From Herbidospora daliensis (GTDB lineage: Bacteria; Actinomycetota; Actinomycetes; Streptosporangiales; Streptosporangiaceae): DNA of 64,000 nt. Positions 18,072-27,033 of the stretch are shown in pieces (position 1 is the stretch's first letter; the number at the start of each line of letters is the position of its first letter). The notes below the pieces were generated by a model. That model was given only the letters and a program-made list of their open reading frames with translations, did not search any database and was not told the origin of the DNA. The DNA lies in NCBI RefSeq assembly GCF_001570585.1, contig NZ_BBXF01000003.1:469353-533352 (forward strand), in the 5' to 3' direction. The position numbers were made by a program, and so were the translations under genes.

Positions 18072-18907
18072 CCCACGTTGACCTGGGCGTGGGGATCCTC
18101 GACGAGGACGGCGACGTCCTCGACGGGCTCGACTCCTTCTTCGCCGACGCCGGCACCGGGAAGGTGTCGTCCATCGGCATCGCCGAGTGGCCGGAGATGT
18201 ACGAGGAGAGCTCGCAGGCCATCGTCGAGAAGCTGGCCGCCAACGCCCACCTGCTCCCCGGCCTGCGCGGCCTGTCCCTGGGCCACGTCGACCCGGAGTT
18301 GTGCGAGATCTCCTGGATCCAGCTCAGCGACCTCACGCCGCTGCTGACCGCCTTCCCCGGCCTGGAGCGCCTCGACCTGCGGGGGAGCGACGGGCTGGCG
18401 CTGACCCCGCTCCGGCACGAGAGCCTGCGGGTGCTCCGGGTGGAGTGCGGCGGCCTGCAGAGCTCGTTCGTCCGGTCGGTCGCCGCCTGCGACCTGCCCG
18501 CGCTGGAGCACCTGGAGCTCTGGTTAGGGGTCGAGCGCTACGGCGGGAACACCTCGGTCGTCGACCTGGCCCCGATCCTGGCCGGCGACCGGCTGCCCGC
18601 CCTGAAGCACCTGGGGCTGCAGGACAGCGAGATCCAGGACGAGATCGCCGCCGCCGTTGCCTCCGCGCCCGTCGTGGCCCGGCTCGACGAACTCGACCTC
18701 TCGATGGGCATGCTGACCGACGTGGGGGCCGAGGCGCTGCTCGACGGCCAGCCGCTCAGCCACCTGAGGCTCCTCGACCTGCACCACAACTTCCTCAGCG
18801 AGGCGATGGCCGAGCGCGTCGAGAAGGCGCTGCCGGGGGTCGACGTGAAGCTGCACGACCGCCACGCGCCCCGCGACGACCGCTTCTACGTGGCGGTGTC
18901 CGAGTGA
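18068..18907 (+). CDS. STM4015-family leucine-rich protein, copy 2 (short N-terminus)
   Basis: 279 residues from the GTG that overlaps the previous stop (GTGA). The body matches copy 1, including SWIQLSDLTPLLTAFP, LPALEHLELWLGVERYGG, LPALKHLGLQDS and LSHLRLLDLHHN. About 35-40 N-terminal residues present in the other three copies are missing: the protein starts directly in THVDLGVGILDEDGDVLDGL. No alternative in-frame start restores the block without entering the previous gene. It may be a diverged paralogue that binds a different partner. Confidence 0.78.
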   Translation: MTHVDLGVGILDEDGDVLDGLDSFFADAGTGKVSSIGIAEWPEMYEESSQAIVEKLAANAHLLPGLRGLSLGHVDPELCEISWIQLSDLTPLLTAFPGLERLDLRGSDGLALTPLRHESLRVLRVECGGLQSSFVRSVAACDLPALEHLELWLGVERYGGNTSVVDLAPILAGDRLPALKHLGLQDSEIQDEIAAAVASAPVVARLDELDLSMGMLTDVGAEALLDGQPLSHLRLLDLHHNFLSEAMAERVEKALPGVDVKLHDRHAPRDDRFYVAVSE

Positions 18908-19845
18908 TCTCCCTCAGCCTGCCGCCGCGGCTCAAAAACGAGCGGTACTTCGACCGCTACGCCAACCTGCCGATTGTCGGCTTCACCGCCGACGCGCCCG
19001 AACAACCGCCGGGCGGCAGCGGGGCCTGGCACCTGGCGGTCATGGAGGAGGACATCCTCGAGCAGATGGACGCCTTCTTCGACCGCGTCGACACCGAGAC
19101 GGTGCCCGCCCTGGTGCTCGGCTACTGGGCCGACCTCTACCAGACGAGCTCGGCGCCCATCGTGGCGAAGCTGGCCGCCAACGCGCACCGGCTGCCCGCC
19201 CTCCGGGCCCTGTTCCTGGGGGCGGTGTCGAGCGAGGCGTGCGAGATCTCCTGGATCAAGCAGAGCGACGTCACCGCGCTGCTGACCGCGTTCCCCGATC
19301 TGGAGCGCCTGGAGATCCGGGGCGGTGACGGCCTGGCCCTCAGCCCGGTCCGGCACGAGAAGCTGCGCATGCTCCGCGTGGAGACCGGCGGTCTGAGCGG
19401 CGCGTTCATCCGGGGACTCGCCGCCTGCGACCTGCCCGCGCTGGAGCACCTGGAGCTCTGGCTCGGCGTCGAGCAGTACGGCGGCGACTACACCGTCGAC
19501 GACCTCGCGCCGATCCTGAGGGGCGACCGGCTGCCCGCCCTCAAGCACCTGGGCCTGCAGGACAGCGACCGCCAGGACGAGATCGCCGCCGCCGTCGCGG
19601 CCGCGCCGGTCGTGGCCCAGCTGGAGAACCTCGCCCTGTCGATGGGCGTGCTGACCGACGAGGGCGCGGAGGCCCTGCTCAGCGGCCAGCCGCTGACCCA
19701 CCTCGACCAACTCGACCTGCACCACCACTACCTCAGCGACCAGATGATCAAGCGCGTCGAGAAGGCGCTGTTCGTGGTGGGCGTCGACCTCGGCGACCGC
19801 CAGTACGACGACGAAGGATGGTTCTACGTGGCGGTGGACGAGTGA
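18904..19845 (+). CDS. STM4015-family leucine-rich protein, copy 3
   Basis: 313 residues, starting at the GTG overlapping the stop of copy 2. The N-terminal block ISLSLPPRLKNERYFDRYAN is followed by the shared LRR body: SWIKQSDVTALLTAFP, LALSPVRHEKLRMLRVETGG, LPALEHLELWLGVEQYGGDY and LTHLDQLDLHHHYLSD. It is closest to copy 4 in the last third. The tandem order with identical overlaps shows that the array grew by duplication. No transmembrane or export signal is seen. Confidence 0.8.
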   Translation: MISLSLPPRLKNERYFDRYANLPIVGFTADAPEQPPGGSGAWHLAVMEEDILEQMDAFFDRVDTETVPALVLGYWADLYQTSSAPIVAKLAANAHRLPALRALFLGAVSSEACEISWIKQSDVTALLTAFPDLERLEIRGGDGLALSPVRHEKLRMLRVETGGLSGAFIRGLAACDLPALEHLELWLGVEQYGGDYTVDDLAPILRGDRLPALKHLGLQDSDRQDEIAAAVAAAPVVAQLENLALSMGVLTDEGAEALLSGQPLTHLDQLDLHHHYLSDQMIKRVEKALFVVGVDLGDRQYDDEGWFYVAVDE

Positions 19846-20759
19846 CGATCTCCCTCGACCTGCCCCGGCACCCCGACGAGACCGACGTCTACTACGGCAG
19901 CTACGCCGGCCTTCCGACCGTCAACTTCTTCGGCACGGCCGACCACCCGCCGGGCGAGGTGGCCTGGTTCGTCCAGGACGAGAGCCTCGCCGGGTTCTTC
20001 GACGTCGTCGACCTCGCCCGGGTGCGCGCCCTCGTGATCGGCGGCTGGGACACCAGCGCCCCCGGCCTCGTCCGGGAGCTCGTCGCCGCGGCCCACCGGC
20101 TGCCGGCGCTGCGGGCGCTGTTCTTCGGGGCGATCCCCTCGGAGGCGCAGGAGATGTCGTGGATCAACCAGACCGACGTCACCCCGCTGCTGACCGCGTT
20201 CCCCGCCCTGGAACGCCTGGAGACCCGGGGCAGCATGGGCCTGCACCTCTCCCCGGTCCGCCACGAGCGGCTGCGCATGCTCCGGCTCGAGAGCGGCGGG
20301 CTCGGCGACGACGTCGTGCGCGGCGTGGCAGCGTGTGAGTTCCCGGCCCTGGAGCACCTGGAGCTCTGGCTCGGCGTCGACGAATACGGCGGCGACTACA
20401 CCGTCGAGGACGTCGCCCCGATCCTGACCGGCGACCGGCTGCCCGCCCTGAAGCACCTGGGCCTGCAGGACAGCGACCGCCAGAACGACGTCGCCGCCGC
20501 CGTCGCGACCGCCCCGATCGTGGCCCGGCTCCACGGCCTGGCCCTGTCGATGGGCACGCTCACCGACGAGGGCGCCGAGGCGCTGCTCAGCGGGCAGCCG
20601 CTCACCCATCTGCGGCGGCTCGACCTGCACCACCACTACCTGAGTGACGCCATGTCGGCCCGCCTGCGCGCCGCCCTGCCCACGGTCGACCTCGACCTCG
20701 ACAGTCAGCTCGACCCCGACGAGGACGAGGGCTGGCTCTACACGTCGGTGGGCGAGTGA
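19842..20759 (+). CDS. STM4015-family leucine-rich protein, copy 4
   Basis: 305 residues from the GTG in the GTGA overlap with copy 3. The N-terminus (TISLDLPRHPDETDVYYGSY) parallels copy 3, and the LRR body has LPALRALFFGAIPSEAQEMS, LALERLETRG-like and LPALKHLGLQDSDRQNDVAA segments. An upstream in-frame GTG at 19818 would add eight residues but lies deep in the previous gene. Its stop overlaps the STM4014-like gene by 4 bases. Confidence 0.8.
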   Translation: MTISLDLPRHPDETDVYYGSYAGLPTVNFFGTADHPPGEVAWFVQDESLAGFFDVVDLARVRALVIGGWDTSAPGLVRELVAAAHRLPALRALFFGAIPSEAQEMSWINQTDVTPLLTAFPALERLETRGSMGLHLSPVRHERLRMLRLESGGLGDDVVRGVAACEFPALEHLELWLGVDEYGGDYTVEDVAPILTGDRLPALKHLGLQDSDRQNDVAAAVATAPIVARLHGLALSMGTLTDEGAEALLSGQPLTHLRRLDLHHHYLSDAMSARLRAALPTVDLDLDSQLDPDEDEGWLYTSVGE

Positions 20760-21790
20760 TCGTCGTCGGGACTCCGGGAGACCGCCGCACCGACCTGTTC
20801 GGCGCGGCGGCCCGCGCGCACGGCCTGGGCGAGGTCACCGTGGTCCCGTGGACGGACGTCCTGACCGGCGTCCCGCTCGCGTTCTCCGGTCTGGTCCGGG
20901 TCGACTCGCCCGGCGAGTCGGCCGAGGCCGACGCCCTGCTGCGCGGTGCGGGCGACCCCACCCGCGTCGGGGGAGGGGCGACCTGGTACACCCGGTTCGT
21001 GGACGGACTCGGACGGGTGGCCGGAGCGGGCGGCGAACTGCTGGCGGACGTGGGCGAGATCGCCGCCATGTTCGACAAGCGCCGCTGCCACGCCCTGCTG
21101 GCCGGGGCGGGCCTGCCGGTGCCCGGCGGCACGACCGTGCGGTCCTACGGCGAGCTGCGCGACCAGATGCGGGCGCGGTCGTGGCCCAGGGTGTTCGTGA
21201 AGCCCGCCCACGGCAGTTCGGCGTCGGGGGTGATCGCCTTCGAGACCTCCGGCACCCGTCTGCGCGCCGTCACCTCGGCCACCGAGGACCTGCGGAACTC
21301 GCTGGCGGTCCGGACGTACACCGACGAATCGACCGTCGCCCGGATCGTCGACGCGCTGGCCCCCGACGGGCTCCACGTCGAGCGCTGGTTCCCGAAGGCG
21401 TCGGTGGCGGGCGGCTGCTTCGACCTGCGGGTGGTGACGGTGGCCGGGCGGCCGACCCATGCGGTGGCGCGGGTGAGCCGGGTGCCGATGACCAACCTGC
21501 ACCTGGGCGGCAAACGGGGCGACCTGGGGGAGATCCGGGCCCGGCTGGGCGCCGGCCGGTGGGACGAGGCGATGGACGTCTGCGCCCGCACCGCCGCGTG
21601 CTTCCCCGGCAGCCTGACGACCGGCGTCGACCTGATGATCGGCGCCGACTGGCGGTCGATGGCGGTCGCCGAGGTCAACGCCTTCGGCGACCTGCTGCCC
21701 GGCCTGGGCGCGCTCGACGGCAGCGGCCTGACGACCTACGAGTGCCAGGCGCGGGCCGTCGCGGCGGGGTGGCGATCGTGCTCGACATGA
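20756..21790 (+). CDS. STM4014-family protein, ATP-grasp-like
   Basis: 344 residues. The middle resembles an ATP-grasp ligase: DKRRCHALLAGAGLPVPGG begins the lid region, VFVKPAHGSSASGV carries the ATP-binding lysine and glycine-rich loop, and VDLMIGADWRSMAVAEVNAF holds the Asp, Glu and Asn expected to bind Mg-ATP near residues 285-305. ATP-grasp enzymes join a carboxylate to an amine or thiol through an acyl phosphate. The family (STM4014) always lies near STM4011-4013 relatives and has no assigned reaction as far as I know. The start is the GTG at the overlap with copy 4, and the stop overlaps the next gene in ATGA. Confidence 0.75.
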   Translation: MIVVGTPGDRRTDLFGAAARAHGLGEVTVVPWTDVLTGVPLAFSGLVRVDSPGESAEADALLRGAGDPTRVGGGATWYTRFVDGLGRVAGAGGELLADVGEIAAMFDKRRCHALLAGAGLPVPGGTTVRSYGELRDQMRARSWPRVFVKPAHGSSASGVIAFETSGTRLRAVTSATEDLRNSLAVRTYTDESTVARIVDALAPDGLHVERWFPKASVAGGCFDLRVVTVAGRPTHAVARVSRVPMTNLHLGGKRGDLGEIRARLGAGRWDEAMDVCARTAACFPGSLTTGVDLMIGADWRSMAVAEVNAFGDLLPGLGALDGSGLTTYECQARAVAAGWRSCST

Positions 21791-22584
21791 ACACGGTCGT
21801 GGGCAGCCACGACATCCTGCTGCTCACCCTCGACACGCTGCGGTACGACGTCGCCGAACGGCTCATGGCCGAGGGGCGCACGCCGGGCTTCGCCAAGTTC
21901 CTGACCTGGGAGAGGCGGCACAGCCCCGGCAGCTTCACCTACGCCTCGCACGCCGCGATGTTCGCCGGGTTCCTGCCGACGCCGGTCACCCCCGGCCCGC
22001 ACACCCGGCCGTTCGCGGCGGCGTTCCCGGGCAGCGCGACCACCGCCCCGGAGACCTGGGTGTTCGACGCGCCGGACCTGCCCGCCGGGCTGGCCAAGGC
22101 CGGATACCGGACCGTCTGCGTCGGCGGGGTGGGCTTCTTCAACCGGCTGAGCCCGCTGGGCTCGGTGCTGCCCGGCCTGTTCCAGGAGAGCCACTGGGAG
22201 CCCGGGTTCGGGGTGACCGCCCCCGACTCCTTCGAACGGCAGCTCGACCGCGCCGAGGAGGTGCTCGCCGGCGTCCAGGAACCGGTTTTTCTTTTCCTGA
22301 ACGTCTCGGCGCTGCACCAGCCCAACCGGTTCCACCTGCCCGGCGCGGCCGACGACTCGATCGAGTCGCACGCGGCCGCGCTGGAGTACGTCGACCGGCA
22401 CGTCGCCCGGTTGTTCGCCCTGATGACCCGCCGCCGGCCGTGCTTCGTGATCGTCTGCTCCGACCACGGCACCGCCTACGGCGAGGACGGCCACGTCGGC
22501 CACCGGCTCGCGCACGACGTCGTCTGGACCGTCCCCTACGCCGAATTCGTCCTCAACCGGAGCTCCGATGATCAGTCCGTATGA
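21787..22584 (+). CDS. STM4013/SEN3800-family hydrolase (alkaline-phosphatase/sulfatase fold)
   Basis: 265 residues. The first strand ends in LLLTLDTLRYD, where Asp and Thr match the metal and nucleophile site of the alkaline phosphatase superfamily. The C-terminal CSDHGTAYGEDGHVGHRLAHD supplies the paired Asp/His and further His metal ligands. It is predicted to cleave a phosphate or sulfate ester or move a phosphoryl group. The substrate is unknown. I chose ATG 21787 in the ATGA overlap; GTGs at 21769 and 21778 are possible but weaker. The 3' end overlaps STM4012 by 17 bases. Confidence 0.78.
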   Translation: MNTVVGSHDILLLTLDTLRYDVAERLMAEGRTPGFAKFLTWERRHSPGSFTYASHAAMFAGFLPTPVTPGPHTRPFAAAFPGSATTAPETWVFDAPDLPAGLAKAGYRTVCVGGVGFFNRLSPLGSVLPGLFQESHWEPGFGVTAPDSFERQLDRAEEVLAGVQEPVFLFLNVSALHQPNRFHLPGAADDSIESHAAALEYVDRHVARLFALMTRRRPCFVIVCSDHGTAYGEDGHVGHRLAHDVVWTVPYAEFVLNRSSDDQSV

Positions 22585-23818
22585 GAGTTACGTCTACGCG
22601 TACCCCCACAAGACGGCCTATCGGCCGCTCGACCCGCGCCCGGCGCTGACCGACGTGTGGCGGGGCGAGCGGGCCGGGTCGTTCTACGCCCACATCCCGT
22701 TCTGCGAGATGCGCTGCGGCTTCTGCAACCTGTTCACCCGGACGGGCGCCCCCGAAGAACTGGTGGCGGCCTACCTCGACGCGCTCGAACGCGAGACGCT
22801 GGCCCTGGCCGACGCCCTCGACCCGGCGTTCACCACGGCGGCGATCGGCGGCGGCACGCCCACCTACCTGAGCCCGGCCGAGCTCACCCGGTTGTTCGAC
22901 GTCACCGCCAAGATCACCCCCTGGGGAGAGATCCCGCTCTCGGTGGAGACCTCCCCGGCGACCGCGACCCCCGACCGGCTGGCCGTGCTGAAGGAACGCG
23001 GCGCGACCCGGATCTCCATCGGGGTGCAGAGCTTCGTCGACGACGAGGCCCGCGCGGCGGTGCGCCCGCAGAAGCGGGCCGAGGTGGACGCGGCCCTCGA
23101 CGCGATCAGGGCGACCGGCTTCCCGATCCTCAACATCGACCTCATCTACGGCATCGACGGCCAGACCCCGGCGTCGTGGCGGCACTCCCTGGAGACCGCG
23201 CTGCGCTGGGCCCCCGAGGAGCTCTACCTCTACCCCCTCTACGTACGCCCCCTCACCGGCCTCGGCAAGATCGGCCGCGACTGGGACGACCAGCGTATGG
23301 AGCTCTACCGGGAGGGCCGCGACCTGCTGCTCGGCCGGGGCTACGAGCAGGTGTCGATGCGCATGTTCCGGCTGCCCGGCACCGGGACCTCCACCGACTA
23401 CTGCTGCCAGACCGACGGCATGGCGAGCGTGGGGTGCGGGGCCCGGTCGTACACGAGCACCCTGCACTACTCCCACGAGTACGCGGTCGGCGCCCGCCAC
23501 GTCCGGTCGATCATCGACGACTACGTGCGCCGCGACGACTTCACCGAGGCCCTGATCGGCTTCACCCTGAGCGACGCGGAACGGCGGCGACGCCACACCG
23601 TCCAGAGCCTGCTCCAGAAGGACGGCCTCGACCTGGGCCTCTACCGGAGCCGGTTCGGCGGCGACCCCGACGTCACGGCGGTGCCGGCCGGATGGCTGGT
23701 GCGCGACGGCGACGTGCTGCGGCTGACCGACGACGGCCTGGCCCACTCCGACGCGGTCGGGCCGGCCCTGTTCTCCGCCGAGGTCCGCGCCCTGATGGCG
23801 GGCAACGACGCCCGATGA
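22568..23818 (+). CDS. STM4012-family radical SAM protein
   Basis: 416 residues. The [4Fe-4S] motif is C46-E-M-R-C50-G-F-C53, in the order CxxxCxxC. It is followed by GGGTPTYL, SVETSP and RISIGVQSF, which resemble HemN/HemW radical SAM proteins. An extra CCQTDGMASVGCGARSYTS stretch near residues 278-296 matches the HemN-like substrate region. It is unlikely to be HemW itself because of its fixed place in the STM401x cluster. It probably forms a 5'-deoxyadenosyl radical to modify a substrate made or held by its neighbours. Confidence 0.83.
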   Translation: MISPYESYVYAYPHKTAYRPLDPRPALTDVWRGERAGSFYAHIPFCEMRCGFCNLFTRTGAPEELVAAYLDALERETLALADALDPAFTTAAIGGGTPTYLSPAELTRLFDVTAKITPWGEIPLSVETSPATATPDRLAVLKERGATRISIGVQSFVDDEARAAVRPQKRAEVDAALDAIRATGFPILNIDLIYGIDGQTPASWRHSLETALRWAPEELYLYPLYVRPLTGLGKIGRDWDDQRMELYREGRDLLLGRGYEQVSMRMFRLPGTGTSTDYCCQTDGMASVGCGARSYTSTLHYSHEYAVGARHVRSIIDDYVRRDDFTEALIGFTLSDAERRRRHTVQSLLQKDGLDLGLYRSRFGGDPDVTAVPAGWLVRDGDVLRLTDDGLAHSDAVGPALFSAEVRALMAGNDAR

Positions 23819-24675
23819 CGCACCTGACGATCCTCTACCGCGGGCCGCTGGCCAGCTGCGACTACGACTGCGCCTACTGCCCGTTCGCCAAGCGGCGCGA
23901 CACCCCCGAGCAGCTGCGCGCCGACCGGGCGGCCCTGCTCCGCTTCACCGCCTGGACCGCCGAGCAGGACCACGAGCTGAGCGTGCTGTTCACGCCGTGG
24001 GGGGAGGGCCTGGTCAGGTCGTGGTACCGGGAGGCGATGGTCGGGCTCAGCCACCAGGCCAACATCCGCCGCGTGGCCGTCCAGACCAACCTCAGCTCCC
24101 GGACCGGCTGGCTCGACCGGGCCGACCCCGAGAAGCTGGCGCTCTGGGTGACCTACCACCCGACCCAGGTGACCTACGACCGGTTCCTGGCCAAGGTCAC
24201 GGGCCTGCCGGTCCGGCACAGCGTCGGCGTCGTGGGAGACCCGGCCCACCTGGAGCACGCCCGGCGGCTCAGGAAGGACCTCCCGGCCGGCACCTACCTG
24301 TGGATCAACGCCGAGGAGGGCCGCGCCTACACCGACGAGGAGGCGGCCGACTGGCAGGAGATCGACCCGCTGTTCCACTACAGCCGCTTCCCGCATCTCA
24401 GCGCGGGCCAGGCGTGCCGGACCGGCGACACGGTGATCTCCGTGGACGGAGAGGGGACCGTCCGGCGCTGCCACTTCATCCCGACGGTCCTGGGAAATCT
24501 CTATGACGGCACGTTCCGGAACCGGCTCGGTCCGCGGGCCTGCCCGAAGCTGGAGTGCGACTGCCACATCGGCTACGTCCACCTCGAACCCACCGGCCTG
24601 TACGACGTCTTCGCCGGGGGCGTCCTGGAACGAATCCCTCACAGGGCTCTCACAGAACCGTCCAGGAAGCCCTGA
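23815..24675 (+). CDS. STM4011-family radical SAM protein
   Basis: 286 residues from the ATG in the ATGA overlap with STM4012. The radical SAM cluster is C15-D-Y-D-C19-A-Y-C22. The C-terminal 90 residues have further cysteines, about 201 (QACRTGD), 218 (RRCHFI) and 243, 248, 250 (CPKLECDCHIG). Their spacing resembles a SPASM or twitch auxiliary cluster, common in peptide-modifying radical SAM enzymes. The likely role is C-H activation of a macromolecular or peptide substrate, which is an inference. The next gene, an ABC ATPase, starts 24 bases downstream. Confidence 0.82.
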   Translation: MTHLTILYRGPLASCDYDCAYCPFAKRRDTPEQLRADRAALLRFTAWTAEQDHELSVLFTPWGEGLVRSWYREAMVGLSHQANIRRVAVQTNLSSRTGWLDRADPEKLALWVTYHPTQVTYDRFLAKVTGLPVRHSVGVVGDPAHLEHARRLRKDLPAGTYLWINAEEGRAYTDEEAADWQEIDPLFHYSRFPHLSAGQACRTGDTVISVDGEGTVRRCHFIPTVLGNLYDGTFRNRLGPRACPKLECDCHIGYVHLEPTGLYDVFAGGVLERIPHRALTEPSRKP

Positions 24676-24699
24676 GCCGGGGGGCGCAGGCTCGGCCGC

Positions 24700-25569
24700 A
24701 TGATCGAAGTGACCCGGCTGAGCAAACGCCACGGCGACGTCGTCGCCGTCGACGACCTGACGTTCGACGTGAAACCCGGCGCGGTGACCGGGTTCCTCGG
24801 GCCCAACGGGGCCGGCAAGACCACCACGATGCGGCTGATCCTCGGCCTCGCCGCCCCCAGCGCGGGGCGGGCCCGCGTCCTCGGCGCGCGGCTCGCCGAC
24901 CTGCCCGAGCCGATGCGGGCGGTCGGGGCGCTGCTGGACGCGGGGGCGCTGCACCCGCGCCGGTCGGCCCGCGACCACCTGTACTGCCTCGCGGTCGGCA
25001 ACCGGATCGGGCGGCGGCGGGTCGACGAGGTGCTCGACCTGGTCGGGCTGACGGCGGCGGCGCACCGGCACGCGGGCGGCTTCTCGCTCGGCATGAAGCA
25101 GCGCCTCGGGCTGGCCGCCGCGCTGCTCGGCGACCCCGGCGTGCTGATCCTGGACGAACCCGCCAACGGCCTCGACCCCGAGGGCATCGTCTGGATCCGC
25201 ACCCTGCTGCGCGGCCTGGCGGCCGAAGGGCGCACCGTCCTGGTCTCCAGCCACCTGATGGCCGAGACCGCGATGACCGCCGACCGGCTGATCGTGGTGG
25301 CGCGCGGGCGGCTGATCGCCGACACCACCGTCGAGGCGCTCGCCCGGCCCGAAGGGGTGCTGGTCCGCACCCCGGAGGCCCGCCGGTTCGCCCGGGTCCT
25401 GGTCACCCACGGCGCGTCGGGGGTCGAGCCCGACGGCGACGACCTCGTGGTGCGGGGGCTGGAGCCGCGGCGCATCGGCGAGCTCGCCGCCGCCGAGGGT
25501 GTGGTCCTGTACGAACTGACGCCCCGCCGCGCGTCGCTGGAAGAGGCGTTCATGGAGCTGACCCGATGA
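24700..25569 (+). CDS. ABC transporter ATP-binding protein (BcrA-like, ABC-2 type)
   Basis: 289 residues. Walker A is GPNGAGKTT near 38-46, the signature is FSLGMKQRLGLAAALL near 127-142, and Walker B is GVLILDEPANGLDP. The C-terminal extension (PEGVLVRTPEARRFARVL onward) is the beta-domain of the bacitracin/DrrA-type exporters. It pairs with the permease that overlaps it by 4 bases. It may export a product of the STM401x genes, or protect the membrane from an antimicrobial. Confidence 0.88.
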   Translation: MIEVTRLSKRHGDVVAVDDLTFDVKPGAVTGFLGPNGAGKTTTMRLILGLAAPSAGRARVLGARLADLPEPMRAVGALLDAGALHPRRSARDHLYCLAVGNRIGRRRVDEVLDLVGLTAAAHRHAGGFSLGMKQRLGLAAALLGDPGVLILDEPANGLDPEGIVWIRTLLRGLAAEGRTVLVSSHLMAETAMTADRLIVVARGRLIADTTVEALARPEGVLVRTPEARRFARVLVTHGASGVEPDGDDLVVRGLEPRRIGELAAAEGVVLYELTPRRASLEEAFMELTR

Positions 25570-26333
25570 TCGACGCGATCCGCTCCGAATGGGCCAAGAC
25601 CCGCACCACCCGGTCGACGTGGTTCACCCTCGCCGCGATCGTCGCGCTCGGCGCCCTGTTCGCGGTGCTGTTCGGCTACGCCGCCGCCGCGGAACACGCC
25701 CGGCTGACCGCCGCCGAGCAGGCCGCCTACCGGCCCGCGCCCGACTTCCGGCCGTTGATCTTCGTGCAGATCGCCGTCGGCTACTTCGGCCTGCGCGCCT
25801 TCACCGTCGAACACCTCACCGGGACGATGACGCCGACCCTCACCACGGTGCCCCGCCGGGGGCGGGTGCTGGCCGCCAAGGCGATCGTCTGCGCCGCGCT
25901 GACGCTCGCGGCCGGGACGGTGACCGGGCTCCTCGTGGTCTTCGTCAACCGGGCCGTGCTGGCCTCCCGGCAGGTGCCCCTGAACGCGCTGACCGAGCCC
26001 GGCATGCTCCGGGTGCTGGCCGGGCCGGGCCTGCTGCTGGCCCTGCTCGCGCTGATCGGCCTGGCCGCCGGCTGCCTGGTGCGCAGCACCGCCGGGGCGC
26101 TGGTCATCACCATCGTGGCCGGGGTGTTCGTGCCGGCGATGGCCTCGCTCTACCCCGAGTGGCTGGCCCGGCTGATCCTGAGCTACTGGCCGATCACCGC
26201 CGGGCTGCGGCTGCTCAGCCTCGACGCCGACCCCGACCTGCCGGGACCGGCGGCCGGAATCGCCGTGACCTGCGCGTGGGCCGTGATCCTGCTGGCCGCC
26301 GCCTACGCGGTGTTCCGGCGGCGGGACGCATGA
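25566..26333 (+). CDS. ABC-2 type permease
   Basis: 255 residues with six predicted membrane helices (for example around 20-40, 65-80, 105-130, 150-170, 180-200 and 225-250). The N-terminal AIRSEWAKTRTTRSTW and the TVPRRGRVLAAKAIVC loop are typical of actinobacterial ABC-2 permeases. Its ATG overlaps the stop of the ATPase gene (ATGA). No substrate can be assigned. Confidence 0.82.
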   Translation: MIDAIRSEWAKTRTTRSTWFTLAAIVALGALFAVLFGYAAAAEHARLTAAEQAAYRPAPDFRPLIFVQIAVGYFGLRAFTVEHLTGTMTPTLTTVPRRGRVLAAKAIVCAALTLAAGTVTGLLVVFVNRAVLASRQVPLNALTEPGMLRVLAGPGLLLALLALIGLAAGCLVRSTAGALVITIVAGVFVPAMASLYPEWLARLILSYWPITAGLRLLSLDADPDLPGPAAGIAVTCAWAVILLAAAYAVFRRRDA

Positions 26334-26355
26334 TGTGGGGGACGAAAGGGGCGTG

Positions 26356-27033
26356 ATGGAGCGGCTGCTGGTCGTCGACGACGAACCGACCGTACGGGAA
26401 CTGCTGTCGGCGACCCTGCGCTTCGCCGGGTTCGAGGTCGCCTCGGCCGCCACGGGCACCGAGGCGGTGGAGGCGGTCCGGCTCTCCCGGCCCGACCTGA
26501 TCCTGCTCGACGTGATGCTGCCCGACCTGGACGGCTTCCAGGTCGTCCGCCGCCTGCGCGAGCTGGCCCGCCCGCCGGTCCCGGTGCTGTTCCTGACCGC
26601 CCGCGACTCCCCGGCCGACAAGGTCACCGGCCTCACCCTCGGCGGCGACGACTACGTCACCAAGCCGTTCGACCTGCCGGAACTGCTGGCCCGCATCCGC
26701 GCGATCCTGCGCCGCACCGGCGTCCCGCACGCCCACGCCGTGGTCGTCGGCGACCTGGAGGTCGACGTCGAGGGCTGCCACGTGCGCCGCGCCGGGGTGA
26801 CGGTCAGGCTGTCGCCCACCGAGTTCCGCCTGCTCAGCTACCTGGCCGAGCACGCGGGCCGGGTGGTGTCCAAGACCTCGATCATCGAGGACGTCTGGCA
26901 GTACGACTTCGCCGGCGACACCAGCATCGTCGACACCTACGTCAGCTACCTGCGCCGCAAACTGGAGACCGGCGGCCCCCGCCTCATCCACACCGTCCAC
27001 GGCGTCGGCTACGTCCTGCGCGAGCCCCGATGA
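26356..27033 (+). CDS. OmpR/PhoB-family response regulator
   Basis: 225 residues. The receiver has acidic residues VVDDEP near 6-11, phosphoacceptor Asp52 in LLDVMLP, and the conserved Thr and Lys in LTARD and YVTKPFD. The C-terminal winged helix has EFRLLSYLAEHAGRVVSK and the YLRRKL recognition helix. ATG 26356 follows AAGGGG; GTGs at 26353 and 26335 are alternatives. It is co-transcribed with the permease and overlaps the kinase gene by 4 bases, so it probably responds to the same cue as the ABC pump. Confidence 0.9.
   Translation: MERLLVVDDEPTVRELLSATLRFAGFEVASAATGTEAVEAVRLSRPDLILLDVMLPDLDGFQVVRRLRELARPPVPVLFLTARDSPADKVTGLTLGGDDYVTKPFDLPELLARIRAILRRTGVPHAHAVVVGDLEVDVEGCHVRRAGVTVRLSPTEFRLLSYLAEHAGRVVSKTSIIEDVWQYDFAGDTSIVDTYVSYLRRKLETGGPRLIHTVHGVGYVLREPR

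Noticed and set aside
22568-24675. Radical SAM pair as HemW/HemN haem-pathway genes
   Set aside because: STM4012 has HemN-like motifs, but its partner STM4011 and the tight overlap with STM4013-4015 relatives mark the unknown STM401x cluster, and no haem gene is near.
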